From: Halodesulfurarchaeum sp. HSR-GB
Lineage (GTDB): Archaea; Halobacteriota; Halobacteria; Halobacteriales; Halobacteriaceae
Length of the DNA: 64,000 nucleotides
Direction of reading: 5' to 3'
NCBI RefSeq assembly: GCF_031432215.1
Contig: NZ_JAVKGN010000001.1
Span: forward strand, 496,001 to 560,000
Shown here: piece by piece, positions 53,102 to 62,323 of the stretch
Numbering within the stretch: position 1 is the first letter of the stretch
Layout of the letters: each line of letters starts with the position of its first letter
Notes under the pieces: model-generated
What the model saw: the letters and a program-made list of their open reading frames with translations, nothing else
What the model was told of the DNA's origin: nothing
Database searches by the model: none
Made by a program: the position numbers and the translations under genes

Positions 53102-55312
53102 ATGAAGGAGCTCGAACGGGACCTCGGCCTCCCGGCCGTGCTGGCGATCAGCATCGGGGCGATGGTCGGGAGCGGGATCTTCATCCTCCCGGGTCTGGCC
53201 CTGAAAATGGCCGGGCCGGCAGTTATATTGGCCTACCTGCTCGCCGGATTGCTCGTCTTGCCCGCCGCGCTCAGCAAGTCCGAGATGGCGACTGCGATGC
53301 CCGAATCCGGGGGGACCTACCTGTACATCGAGCGCGGGATGGGGCCGCTGCTGGGGACGATCGCCGGCGTCGGGACCTGGTTCTCGCTCACGTTCAAGGG
53401 CGCGCTCGCGCTCATCGGCGGCGCACCGTATCTCGTCTTGCTCTTCGATCTCCCCGTCAAACCCGTCGCGCTGGTGGCCGGGTTCGTCCTGATCGTGATC
53501 AACATCGTCGGGGTAAAACAGACCGGCCGGCTCCAGGTCGCGATCGTCGTCGTCATGCTGGCCGCACTCACCTGGTTCGTGGCCGGCAGTGCGACGGCGA
53601 TCGATCCCGTGAGCTACGGCGGCTTCTTCGACAGCGGTCTGAACGGCTTGCTCGCCGCGACCGGTTTCGTCTTCGTCTCGTATGCCGGGGTGACCAAGGT
53701 CGCCAGCGTCGCCGAGGAGATCGAGAACCCGGACCGGAACATCCCGCTCGGGATTCTCGGCTCGCTCGCCTTCACGACCGCGTTGTACGTCGCGCTGGTC
53801 GTGGTCATGGTCGGGGTCGTCCCGGCCGCCGACCTGATGGGCTCGAACATCCCGATGGCCCTGGCGGCGGAGGCCACGCTCCCTGGCATCGGGATCTTCG
53901 CGGTGATTCTGGCGGCAGTCATCGCTCTAATTAGTACTGCGAACGCCGGGATCCTCTCCTCCTCGCGGTACCCGCTGGCGATGAGCCGGGACGCGTTGGC
54001 CCCGCCGGCGTTCACCAAGGTCAGCGACCGGTTTGGCACCCCGCTCAACGCGATCACGCTCACCGGGGCCATGCTGCTTTTCATGGTGGCCTTTGTCCCG
54101 ATCCAGGAGATCGCGAAGCTGGCCAGTGCCTTTCAGATCCTGGTCTTCGTCCTCGTCAACATCGCGCTGATCGCGTTCCGGGAGGCCGAGCCCGACGGCT
54201 ACGAACCCAGCTTCCGCACCCCGCTGTATCCGGTGCCCCAGCTGTTCGGGATCGCGGGTGGCATCGTGTTGATCCCGTTCATGGGCCTGATCCCCCTCGT
54301 GGGCGCGGTACTGATCGTCCTGGGCTCGATGGCCTGGTACTACACCTACGTGCGCACCCAGAGTGACATCGAACGTGAAGGCGCGGTCACAGACGCCGTC
54401 CGCCAGCAACTGGGCAAACAGACCCTCGAACACACAGAAGCCATGATGACGTCGCCGGGCAGTTACGATGTCCTGGTGGCCGTCACGGAGAGCACACCGG
54501 TCGAGCGCGAGACGACCCTGTTAGCCATCGCGGAGGCCATCGCGAGCGCACAGGACAGTTCGATCCGGGCGACGCGGTTCGACGAGGTCCCCGACCAGTT
54601 GCCGCTGGGCACCGCGAGTGACCGGCCGATATCCGGGGACAAGTCCTTCGAGGAGCGGATGGCCGAGTTCGCCTCTCAGACGGCGGTGCCCATGGAGTAT
54701 GGCACGGCCGCCTCTCACGACACGAAACACGCGATCGTCAATCACGCCGACCACCACGACCTCGACGCGATACTGATGGAGCGGCGGGGCGAGCAGCACC
54801 ACACCTCGGTGTTCGGGAGTGAGGTCGGATGGATCAAGCGCCACACCGAGCGGGACGTCATCGAGGTCGAGGATCGGGGCCTGGCTGACATCGACCGGAT
54901 CTCGCTGGTCACCGACTGTGGGCACGGCGACGCGACGAAACTCCTGATCGCGGAGGCCCTCGCGGCGACCTACGGCGCGGATCTCGAACTGCTGGCCGCA
55001 GTCGAGCCAACTGCGACCGAACCGAAACGGGCCACCACCGGCGAACACCTCGAGGAGATGGCCAGTCACGTTTCCGTGCCGGTCCAGACCCGCCTCATCG
55101 AGGCCGAAGATCGACCCGCCGGGTTGATCGAGGCCACCCGGGGGACCGGCCTGCTGGTCACCTGTGCAGGCCCGACAGGCCTCCGTGGGGCGTTGCTTGG
55201 GCGACCGGAAGACCGGCTGATCGTCGGAAGCGACGCGACGGCCGTCGCGATCACCACCGGCGGAGAGCGCCCCAATCTGGTGCGGCGATTCCTGGGGAAC
55301 CGGGTCTTCTGA
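53102..55312 (+). CDS. APC-family permease fused to two universal stress domains
   Basis: A 736-residue protein. The N-terminal APC amino acid-polyamine permease (about 1-425) has about 12 helices and the start GAMVGSGIFILPG. The C-terminal cytoplasmic tail has two Usp domains (about 445-580 and 590-715). The nucleotide loop of the second is TCAGPTGLRGALLGRPEDRL. Permease-Usp fusions are known in haloarchaea. They likely couple transport to ATP/AMP level or stress. The start MKELERDLGL is a plain ATG after a short leader. Confidence 0.92.
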   Translation: MKELERDLGLPAVLAISIGAMVGSGIFILPGLALKMAGPAVILAYLLAGLLVLPAALSKSEMATAMPESGGTYLYIERGMGPLLGTIAGVGTWFSLTFKGALALIGGAPYLVLLFDLPVKPVALVAGFVLIVINIVGVKQTGRLQVAIVVVMLAALTWFVAGSATAIDPVSYGGFFDSGLNGLLAATGFVFVSYAGVTKVASVAEEIENPDRNIPLGILGSLAFTTALYVALVVVMVGVVPAADLMGSNIPMALAAEATLPGIGIFAVILAAVIALISTANAGILSSSRYPLAMSRDALAPPAFTKVSDRFGTPLNAITLTGAMLLFMVAFVPIQEIAKLASAFQILVFVLVNIALIAFREAEPDGYEPSFRTPLYPVPQLFGIAGGIVLIPFMGLIPLVGAVLIVLGSMAWYYTYVRTQSDIEREGAVTDAVRQQLGKQTLEHTEAMMTSPGSYDVLVAVTESTPVERETTLLAIAEAIASAQDSSIRATRFDEVPDQLPLGTASDRPISGDKSFEERMAEFASQTAVPMEYGTAASHDTKHAIVNHADHHDLDAILMERRGEQHHTSVFGSEVGWIKRHTERDVIEVEDRGLADIDRISLVTDCGHGDATKLLIAEALAATYGADLELLAAVEPTATEPKRATTGEHLEEMASHVSVPVQTRLIEAEDRPAGLIEATRGTGLLVTCAGPTGLRGALLGRPEDRLIVGSDATAVAITTGGERPNLVRRFLGNRVF

Positions 55313-55332
55313 CGGGCCGGGCTTCGTAGCGC

Positions 55333-55337
55333 TTATT
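55333..55337 (+). promoter_or_regulatory. TATA element of the NhaC antiporter gene
   Basis: TTATT (in GCTTATTGG) is 26-30 bases before the ATG at 55363, 21 bases after the stop of the APC gene. Confidence 0.45.
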
Positions 55338-55362
55338 GGGCGGTGATCGGAAGCGAGTTCAC

Positions 55363-56946
55363 ATGTCAGACTTTGGCGCGCTCTCCCTCGTGCCCCCGCT
55401 GTTGGCGATCCTTTTGGCGATCGTCACACGGAAGGCCGTATTGTCACTCTTCCTCGGCGTCTGGGTCGGGGGAGTCATTTACTCCGGCGGGCTCGGCGTC
55501 GGCCAGACCTTCACCTGGATCGCGTCGGCACTCGGCGACAGCGTCTTTCACGCACAGGTCGTGATCTTCCTGTTGCTCCTGGGCTCGGCCGTCGCGATGA
55601 TCTGGCGCATCGGCGGCTCGCATGCCGTTCGGGACTGGACGATGAACCACCTCGACAGCCAGCGCAAGGCCGGCGTCGTGGCCTGGCTTTTGGGCATCGC
55701 GATGTTCTTCGACGATTACGCCAACACGGCCATCGTCGGGAGCAGCGTGAAAGACGTCTCGGACCGGCTCAAGATCTCCCGGGAGAAACTCTCCTACATC
55801 GTCGACTCGACGGCGGCCCCGGTCTCGACGCTGGGGATCTCCTCCTGGGTCGCCTATCAGCTCACGATGATCGAGGAGGGCTACGCGGCGACCGACCTCG
55901 CCGCAAGCGAGATCCCCGACGCCTTCGAGGTGTTCCTCCAGTCAATTCCCTTCAACATGTACGCCATCCTCGCCATCGTGATGGTCGGCATCGTGGTCCT
56001 CTCGGGGCGGGACTACGGCGAGATGCTGGGGGCCGAACATCGAGCCGCGACGACCGGACTCGTGAGTCGCGAGGGGGCCCGGCCGATGCAGGACGTCGCG
56101 GCCGAACTGGGCGAACCCGACGTGACCAACCCCCGGTTGCGGTCCTTTTTCCTCCCGATCGCGGTGCTCATCGTCGTCACCCTCGGGTCGGGACTGTACA
56201 CGGGCTACCAGCCGGGAGCCACCCTCCAGGAGATGTTCACCGGCGGAGACTATGCGATGGCCCTGATCTTCGGGTCCTTCGCGATGGTCGTCTCGACGTA
56301 CCTATTGGCCTGGTTCGACGGCCACCTGACGCTGGGCGAGAGTGTTGATGTCACCATCGACGGCTTCTCCCTCATGCTGACCGCGGTGACGATCCTTGTG
56401 TTGGCCTGGTCGATCGGCAACGTCGCGAACGACCTGGGCACCGGGAAGTACGTCGCCGGCATCGCCACCCAGACCCTCTCCCCGGCCGTGTTACCCGCCG
56501 TCGTGCTCTTCGTCACGGGCTTTGTCGCCTTCTCGATGGGGAGTGCGTGGGCCGCCATGAGCATCATGACGCCCATCGTGATCCCGGTGGCCTGGGAACT
56601 CGCCGGGACACACACCATGGTCGCCGTGGTCGTCGGGATGGTCTTCTCGGGGGCGATCTTCGGCGATCACACCTCGCCGATCTCGGACACGACCGTCCTC
56701 TCCGCGACCTTCACCGGGGCTGACCTGATCGATCACGTGCGCACGCAACTCTATTATGCGATCACCGTCGCCGTGGTTACCGCGTCTCTGATGGTCGTCT
56801 GGGGCGTGACCCGCATCTCGCCGGTGATCCTCCTGGTGGTCGGTGTGGTGGTCCTGACCGGCCTGGTCTATGCCCTCTCCGCTCTCGACGCGAGGCGTCG
56901 GTCCATCGATCCGGTCCAGACGCCAGTCGAGTCGGCCGAGGACTGA
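55363..56946 (+). CDS. NhaC-family Na+/H+ antiporter
   Basis: A 527-residue integral membrane protein with about 12 helices. The N-terminal FGALSLVPPLLAILLAIVTRK and the conserved FFDDYANTAIVGS and FSGAIFGDHTSPISDTTVLS segments are NhaC hallmarks. It exchanges sodium (or a related cation or organic anion) for protons. In a halophile it contributes to cytoplasmic salt and pH balance. It may be cotranscribed with the APC permease or use its own TATA. Confidence 0.93.
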   Translation: MSDFGALSLVPPLLAILLAIVTRKAVLSLFLGVWVGGVIYSGGLGVGQTFTWIASALGDSVFHAQVVIFLLLLGSAVAMIWRIGGSHAVRDWTMNHLDSQRKAGVVAWLLGIAMFFDDYANTAIVGSSVKDVSDRLKISREKLSYIVDSTAAPVSTLGISSWVAYQLTMIEEGYAATDLAASEIPDAFEVFLQSIPFNMYAILAIVMVGIVVLSGRDYGEMLGAEHRAATTGLVSREGARPMQDVAAELGEPDVTNPRLRSFFLPIAVLIVVTLGSGLYTGYQPGATLQEMFTGGDYAMALIFGSFAMVVSTYLLAWFDGHLTLGESVDVTIDGFSLMLTAVTILVLAWSIGNVANDLGTGKYVAGIATQTLSPAVLPAVVLFVTGFVAFSMGSAWAAMSIMTPIVIPVAWELAGTHTMVAVVVGMVFSGAIFGDHTSPISDTTVLSATFTGADLIDHVRTQLYYAITVAVVTASLMVVWGVTRISPVILLVVGVVVLTGLVYALSALDARRRSIDPVQTPVESAED

Positions 56947-57160
56947 AGTCCGTCCGGTTTCGCCACCGTTTACCGAAAACCGTACGACTGCACCAGGTCC
57001 GCTCCTCGCTTAATAGCCTCCTACCGCCGTCCCGGCCCGTTTTTCCCTCGATGAATTCGGCAAAACCAACGGTAACGATCCTCACACTTCATCTCCGCTG
57101 GTCGCCTATGAACAGGTGTCTCACCGACTGGAAGTTGGGATGGGTGGGGCGGAGACAATC

Positions 57161-58414
57161 ATGACAGATCCAGGGAAATACGAGGGGGACGGAATCGACC
57201 GCCGAACACTACTCAAGGGGACTGCGACACTCGCCGGTGCGGGACTCATCGGCGTTCCGATGCTGAGCGGGAGCGCCGCAGCGAAGCCGAATCGGACCCC
57301 GTGTCACCGGGATTTCACCTGCAGCGGGGACGGAACGTACGTCAAGTTCGAGTTCGTCATCGAGGAAGACGACGAGGGGAACGTCCTGGATTGCTACTTC
57401 GAGGAGGAGACGGACACCGGATTGCTCGAGATCACGGACTGGGAGCACAAACCCGGCGAGCCCTGTGAGCCCATCGCCGTGGAGTGGGACTCGGACACAC
57501 ACGTCGCAACGACGGTGCTGGCCTTCGGCGGCAGAGACTGTGAACTCGTCGAGGACCCGGGAACGTCCTATAACGCAGACGGGGATGGTGATGCTGGTCT
57601 GGACACGCCCAGCGGGCAGACGGCCGCGATCAGTAACCTCCAGTTCTGTGTCGAGGAGGCTCCGTTCCCGGCATGTCCGTTCTACGGGACCACCCGGTCG
57701 GACCCGACGGCGATCAACAGCATCCAATATGACGCCGGGCTCGGCGCGATCGTCGAGACGTCGATCGGCGACATCCCCGATGACTTCGCGGACAGTAACT
57801 ACCCGAACGGCGTGGCCTTCGACGACGCGAGCGACGTCTGGTACTTCGCCGAGAAGAACGGCGCCCTCAAGACGATGAACGAGGACGGCGCGCTCGGAAT
57901 CGAGGAGTACGGCGTCATCACGCCGGCCAACGAGTCGATCGCCGGGGCCGCGTTCCGGGACGACACCGCGGAGTACCTGTTCATCCCGAACGGGACAAAC
58001 CGGCTCATGGCCGCGTCCATCGCGGGCGGCAGCGTGACGACTCGGGATGTCGTCACCCTGAATTGGTCGGTCGGGCTTGGGGACCTCGCGATCAACCGGG
58101 CGGAAGACGTCCTGTATGTCAGCACGACCAGCTCGGACACTGTCGTCGGCGCGCTGTTCTTCAGCGTCGACCTGCAGGACCCGACCGTCCAGACACTGAT
58201 CGCCAGCGAGGCGGACGGCGACCGGACCGAAGTCGCGATCAAGTCCCAGATCGCCTTCGACGCGGACGAGACCCTCTGGGCGCACAACGCGGGCACCGGC
58301 GAGTGGAGAACGGTGACCGACCTCACCACGGGCGCACTGAGCGACGTGGTCGCGACGACGAGGGAGTACACCGACCTCGCCCGCTGTGGGTTCGCGGAGT
58401 ACAGCCAGGCCTGA
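57161..58414 (+). CDS. Tat-exported protein of unknown function
   Basis: A 417-residue secreted protein. The Tat signal contains [19 protein letters not shown] and ends near SAAAKP, with likely cleavage around residue 40. The mature N-terminal part (about 45-170) has six or so cysteines ([34 protein letters not shown]) that may form disulfides. The C-terminal part (about 185-410) has repeated strand patterns like a beta-propeller ([19 protein letters not shown] and [17 protein letters not shown]). I recognise no named family. GTG/ATG starts upstream lack support; MTDPGKY places the RR motif correctly. Confidence 0.75.
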   Translation: MTDPGKYEGDGIDRRTLLKGTATLAGAGLIGVPMLSGSAAAKPNRTPCHRDFTCSGDGTYVKFEFVIEEDDEGNVLDCYFEEETDTGLLEITDWEHKPGEPCEPIAVEWDSDTHVATTVLAFGGRDCELVEDPGTSYNADGDGDAGLDTPSGQTAAISNLQFCVEEAPFPACPFYGTTRSDPTAINSIQYDAGLGAIVETSIGDIPDDFADSNYPNGVAFDDASDVWYFAEKNGALKTMNEDGALGIEEYGVITPANESIAGAAFRDDTAEYLFIPNGTNRLMAASIAGGSVTTRDVVTLNWSVGLGDLAINRAEDVLYVSTTSSDTVVGALFFSVDLQDPTVQTLIASEADGDRTEVAIKSQIAFDADETLWAHNAGTGEWRTVTDLTTGALSDVVATTREYTDLARCGFAEYSQA

Positions 58415-58440
58415 TCGAGGCGGCCACTGGAAAAGGGTGA

Positions 58441-58513
58441 TAGTCCCACCAGGATTCGAACCTGGGTCGTTGCCCCCAGAAGGCAACAGGATTGGCCACT
58501 ACCCCATGGGACT
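58441..58513 (-). tRNA. tRNA-Gln (anticodon CTG)
   Basis: On the minus strand AGTCCCA pairs with TGGGACT as the acceptor stem. The anticodon stem TTGCC/GGCAA holds the loop TTCTGGG with CTG at positions 34-36. The T arm is CCAGG-TTCGAAT-CCTGG. The discriminator is A and CCA is not encoded. The first 13 bases are also found at 58560-58574, upstream in the transcript. Confidence 0.95.
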
Positions 58514-58574
58514 TCGTTTCACTCGCCCCATGTGCATCGCAAACCTGGCGGTTTGCGCAACCCCATGGGACTTC
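58501..58574. repeat. Duplicated 5' tRNA-Gln piece with hairpin between
   Basis: ACCCCATGGGACTTC occurs at 58501-58515 (overlapping the tRNA 5' end) and at 58560-58574. Between them, CGCAAACC-TGGC-GGTTTGCG forms a perfect 8-bp hairpin at 58538-58557. The spacing is 59 bases. It looks like a tandem duplication or the scar of an element inserted at the tRNA 5' end. Confidence 0.75.
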
Positions 58575-58597
58575 ACCCGACCCTATTCGACGGTCGC

Positions 58598-58605
58598 CCT
58601 TAACC
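58598..58605 (-). promoter_or_regulatory. TATA element of tRNA-Gln
   Basis: Minus-strand GGTTAAGG is about 25-30 bases before position 58574, where the partial tRNA copy begins. Transcription would therefore start at the partial copy, about 60 bases before the intact tRNA. Confidence 0.4.
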
Positions 58606-58673
58606 GTTCCGCGTTCGACTCACGAACCGCCGTTCCGCTACACTTTTGGGACTCATCACAGACTCTCGGGACG

Positions 58674-59246
58674 ATGTACATCGGTCGCTTCATCGTCGTC
58701 GGCCCGGAGATCGCCGCCTATCGAGTCTCCTCGCGATCGTTTCCCAACCGCAAAATCGTCGAGCGCGGGGACACACTGACCGTGCGGCCGACCGCCGAGG
58801 CCCCCGAATCGGACAACCCCTACATCTCCTATAACTGTGTGAAACCCGGCGGCGAGTCGATGGTCGTCGGCAACGGCTCACACGTCGATCCCATCGCGGA
58901 GAAACTCGACCTGGGCTATCCGCCCCGTGACGCCCTCGTATCCGGGCTGTTCGCCCTCGACTACGAGAAGGACGACTACGACACGCCCCGGATCGCCGGA
59001 ATAGTCGGCGACGAGGCCTACATCGGGATCGTCCGCCGGGATGCGTTGCTGGTGCGTGCGGTGACGGAGCCGACCCTGGTTGCGACCTACGAGAAGGACG
59101 CCCCCGAATCCTACGACTTCGAGGCGACCGACGCCACGACGGCTGCCGAGGCAGTCTACGAGGCTGACTTCGAGCACGCCGTCGCCGCGGCCGGCGTTTC
59201 GCGTTCTGGAGACGAGTTCGAACGGGCCGTCCACAACGGGAACTAA
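58674..59246 (+). CDS. purO: Archaeal IMP cyclohydrolase
   Basis: A 190-residue PurO. It closes the ring of FAICAR to form IMP, the last step of archaeal purine synthesis. The start [10 protein letters not shown], the RSFPNR segment, YNCVKP and [13 protein letters not shown] are characteristic. The ATG at 58674 gives the family length; the frame is open far upstream through the tRNA, which is not coding. It is followed closely by a phosphoesterase gene on the same strand. Confidence 0.93.
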   Translation: MYIGRFIVVGPEIAAYRVSSRSFPNRKIVERGDTLTVRPTAEAPESDNPYISYNCVKPGGESMVVGNGSHVDPIAEKLDLGYPPRDALVSGLFALDYEKDDYDTPRIAGIVGDEAYIGIVRRDALLVRAVTEPTLVATYEKDAPESYDFEATDATTAAEAVYEADFEHAVAAAGVSRSGDEFERAVHNGN

Positions 59247-59271
59247 CCCCGTTCGGCTGGTAGGGCCGTCC

Positions 59272-59931
59272 ATGAAGGTCGGGCTCATCTCGGACATCCA
59301 CGCGAACCGGGTGGCGCTCGAAGCCGTGCTGGAAGACATGCCCCCAGTCGATCGGATCGTCTGCGCCGGGGATCTGGTCGGGTACAATCCCTGGCCGGCA
59401 GCCGTAATCGAGACGATTCAGGAGCAGGAGATTCCCTGCGTGCAGGGGAATCACGACCGGATGGTCGCCTCGGGACGGAACTTCCCGGGAAACGAAATGG
59501 CCAGAGCAGGCGTCCGACTGGCCCGGAAGCAGCTCTCGGCCGACCAGATCGCCTTCCTCGACGGCTTGCCGCCTGAGCGGCACGTTTTCGACGGGCGGGT
59601 GAAGATCGTCCACGGCCACCCTGCGGATCCGGATCACTACACCTACCCCGAAGAGTTCGGGCCGGACCTGCTCGGCGAGGAGTCAGTGCTCGTCCTCGGC
59701 CACACCCACGTGCAGCACGTCGCGGAGACTTCCGAGGGCGTGATCGTCAACCCCGGCAGCGTGGGCCAGCCCCGGGATCGGGACCCCCGAGCGGCCTACG
59801 CGGTGCTGGATCTCGATTCTATCTCTGTCGAGCCCCGTCGGGTGTCCTACGACATCCCCCAGGTCGAGCAGGCCACAATCGAGGCCGGGTTGCCACGGTC
59901 GACGGCTACCCGCCTACGGGACGGCCGATAG
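59272..59931 (+). CDS. Metallophosphoesterase (YfcE/MJ0936-like)
   Basis: A 219-residue calcineurin-like phosphoesterase with all metal motifs: SDIHAN, GDLVGYNPWP, GNHDRMV, VHGHP and GHTHVQH. It resembles the small YfcE/MJ0936 group that hydrolyses phosphodiesters or nucleotide monoesters in vitro. The physiological substrate is unknown. It begins 25 bases after purO, so they may share a transcript. Confidence 0.92.
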   Translation: MKVGLISDIHANRVALEAVLEDMPPVDRIVCAGDLVGYNPWPAAVIETIQEQEIPCVQGNHDRMVASGRNFPGNEMARAGVRLARKQLSADQIAFLDGLPPERHVFDGRVKIVHGHPADPDHYTYPEEFGPDLLGEESVLVLGHTHVQHVAETSEGVIVNPGSVGQPRDRDPRAAYAVLDLDSISVEPRRVSYDIPQVEQATIEAGLPRSTATRLRDGR

Positions 59932-59932
59932 C

Positions 59933-61273
59933 TCAGACCGGTTTTAGTTCCGCGGAGAAGTGCCGGAGTTCCTCGTTTGGCGGTTCGGCGACGATCTCGT
60001 AGCCGGGGACCGAATCGGTCGCCTCCAGGACTGTCGCCGCCGTCTCGACGACGTGATCGATGTGTTCGCGGTGATAGGTCCGGCGGGGAAGCGCGAGGCG
60101 GACCAGTTCCGGCCGGTCGGTGCCGGGGAAGGCAAAGCTCCCGAGTTCCACGGCCCGCACGCCGCCCTGGCGGTACAGTTCGACCACCAGCGCCTGGCCC
60201 GGGAACTGGGATTTCGGCACTTCGGGCACCATCTTCTCGGCGTCGAGGTAGACGGCGTGGCCGCCGACTGGCTGGTAGATCGGGACCCCGGCCGCCGCGA
60301 GTTCCTCGCCGAGGGTCTGGGTCTGTCCCACCCGCTGGGCCACGTACTCGTCCTCGACGGCCTCCCGGAGTCCGACTGCGAGAGCCTCCAGATCTCGGCC
60401 GGCCATCCCCCCGTAGGTCACAAAGCCCTCGTAGAGGATCGCCCGCTGTTTGACCCGCTCGAACAGGTCGGGATCCCGAACGGCCACGAACCCGCCGATG
60501 TTGGTGATCCCGTCTTTCTTGGCGCTCATGACCACCGCATCGGCATACGAGAGCTGTTCGCGCGCGATCTCGGCAACGCTCGCATCCGCGAACTCCGGCT
60601 CACGCTGTTTGACGAAGTGTGCGTTCTCGGCGAACCGACAGGCATCGACGACCAGCGGCACGTCGAGTTCATCCGCCAGCGCACTCGCCTCGCGGGTGTT
60701 TTCGACACTGACGGGCTGGCCGGCCGCGGAGTTGTTGGTGATCGTCAGCACGATCGCCGGGATCGACTCCGTTCCGTGCTCCTCGGCGAGTGCCCGCACG
60801 CAGTCGAGATCGAGATTGCCCTTGAAGTCGCCGGGAGCGTCCGGGTCCATGGCATCCTCGACCGGGCAGTCCACCGGATTCGCCCCGGCGTTCGCGACGT
60901 GTGCACGCGTGGTGTCGAAATGGGTGTTGTTCGGGACCACGTCGCCGTCCTCGAACAGGGTCCCGTAGAGGACGTTCTCCGCGCCCCGGCCCTGGTGAGC
61001 AGGGACGACGTGCTCGAAACCCATGACCGATTCGACGGCCTCCTCGAAGGCCCTGAAACTCGAACTGCCCGCGTAGGACTCGTCGCCGCGAAAGAGGGCG
61101 GCCCACTGCTCGTCGCTCATGGTACCGGTTCCGCTGTCGGTCAACAGGTCGATGTACACGGTTTCGGCGTCAAGATTGAAGACGTTGTAGCCGGCCGCCT
61201 CGATGGCCGTCTCGCGTTCCTCGCGAGGCGGAAGCCGGGTACTGCTCACCATCTTCGAGAGATACGAGCGCAT
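59933..61273 (-). CDS. tnaA: Tryptophanase (beta-eliminating lyase)
   Basis: A 446-residue PLP enzyme of the tryptophanase/tyrosine phenol-lyase family. It has the PLP lysine in VMSAKKDGITNIGGF, the TNNSAAGQPVS segment, VDACRFAENA and the C-terminal EIVAEPPNEELRHF. It splits tryptophan to indole, pyruvate and ammonia (or tyrosine to phenol). Sequence favours tryptophanase, but the two cannot be separated surely by eye. Convergent with the phosphoesterase gene, one base apart. Indole could feed back to TrpB encoded at 46.3 kb. Confidence 0.9.
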   Translation of the reverse strand: MRSYLSKMVSSTRLPPREERETAIEAAGYNVFNLDAETVYIDLLTDSGTGTMSDEQWAALFRGDESYAGSSSFRAFEEAVESVMGFEHVVPAHQGRGAENVLYGTLFEDGDVVPNNTHFDTTRAHVANAGANPVDCPVEDAMDPDAPGDFKGNLDLDCVRALAEEHGTESIPAIVLTITNNSAAGQPVSVENTREASALADELDVPLVVDACRFAENAHFVKQREPEFADASVAEIAREQLSYADAVVMSAKKDGITNIGGFVAVRDPDLFERVKQRAILYEGFVTYGGMAGRDLEALAVGLREAVEDEYVAQRVGQTQTLGEELAAAGVPIYQPVGGHAVYLDAEKMVPEVPKSQFPGQALVVELYRQGGVRAVELGSFAFPGTDRPELVRLALPRRTYHREHIDHVVETAATVLEATDSVPGYEIVAEPPNEELRHFSAELKPV

Positions 61274-61397
61274 GGGCAGTGTCGGGGACGGCGGCCCCTA
61301 ACTCTTCGTGCGGATTCGTGTGCGTGAGTGCGATTTCGGCGTCGCCGTCGGGCGAATCTGATCAGCAGGGGCCGGATCTGTCGGTGTCCCACTATCG

Positions 61398-61404
61398 TTA
61401 TATT
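61398..61404 (+). promoter_or_regulatory. TATA box of lipA
   Basis: TTATATT lies 23-29 bases before the lipA ATG at 61427. It fixes that start rather than an upstream in-frame ATG at 61328. Confidence 0.65.
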
Positions 61405-61426
61405 GCGGGCTCGAAAAAGCCGGGCC

Positions 61427-62323
61427 ATGGCCCAGCGGAAACCAGCGTGGCTTCGGGCTGAGCTCTCCGGAGTCGATCGACAGCACCACGCCGTTCACGA
61501 GACCGTCGCGGATCGGGACCTGAACACCGTCTGTGAGGGAGCCTCCTGCCCCAATCGCGAGGAGTGCTGGTCACAGGAGCGCACCGCCTCGTTCATGATT
61601 CTCGGGGACACCTGCACGCGGGACTGTTCGTTCTGTGACGTGCCTACCGGGTCGCCGAGCCCGCCTGACCCGACAGAGCCCGATCGACTGGCCGGGGCGG
61701 TCGAGGATCTGGATCTCTCCTATGTGGTCCTCACCTCGGTCGACCGGGACGACCTGCCCGACGGCGGCGCCGAACACTTCGCTGACTGCATTCGGGCCGT
61801 CCGCGAGCGAAACCCCGAAACCACCATCGAGGTGCTCATTCCCGATTTCATGGGCTCGACCGACGCCCTGCGCACCATCGTCCGGGCCGGCCCCGACGTG
61901 ATCGGTCACAACCTGGAGACGGTTCGCCGGCTCCAGGGAGAGCTCAGGGATCCACGAGCGGCCTATTACCAGTCCCTCTCGGTGCTCGAGGGCGTAAAGA
62001 AACTCGATGAGACCATCTTCACGAAAAGCGCCCTCATGGTCGGGTTCGGGGAAACAGAAGCCGAGGTCACCGACGCGATGGACGATCTGCGAGGCGCGGC
62101 CGTCGATTTGCTCACCATCGGACAGTACCTGCGGCCCTCCGCCGACCACCCGGAAGTCCAGGAGTACGTTCCACCCGAGCAGTTCGAGGCCTACCGCGAG
62201 TACGGCGAGGCCCAGGGATTCGAATACGTCGCTGCGGCTCCGACCGTCCGGTCCTCCTATCGGGCCGGTGAACTCTGGGTCGAGAACGCCCTCGACGACG
62301 GGGTCGAACCCGATCGCCTCTAG
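61427..62323 (+). CDS. lipA: Lipoyl synthase
   Basis: A 298-residue radical-SAM enzyme inserting two sulfurs into octanoyl groups on lipoyl domains. The auxiliary cluster ligands are Cys36, 41 and 47 (CEGASCPNREEC). The radical-SAM cluster is in CTRDCSFC (Cys63, 67 and 70). The RSSY motif is near the C-terminus (residues 281-284). The adjacent convergent lplA shares four bases with its stop, giving the cell both de novo and salvage routes to lipoate. Confidence 0.95.
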   Translation: MAQRKPAWLRAELSGVDRQHHAVHETVADRDLNTVCEGASCPNREECWSQERTASFMILGDTCTRDCSFCDVPTGSPSPPDPTEPDRLAGAVEDLDLSYVVLTSVDRDDLPDGGAEHFADCIRAVRERNPETTIEVLIPDFMGSTDALRTIVRAGPDVIGHNLETVRRLQGELRDPRAAYYQSLSVLEGVKKLDETIFTKSALMVGFGETEAEVTDAMDDLRGAAVDLLTIGQYLRPSADHPEVQEYVPPEQFEAYREYGEAQGFEYVAAAPTVRSSYRAGELWVENALDDGVEPDRL

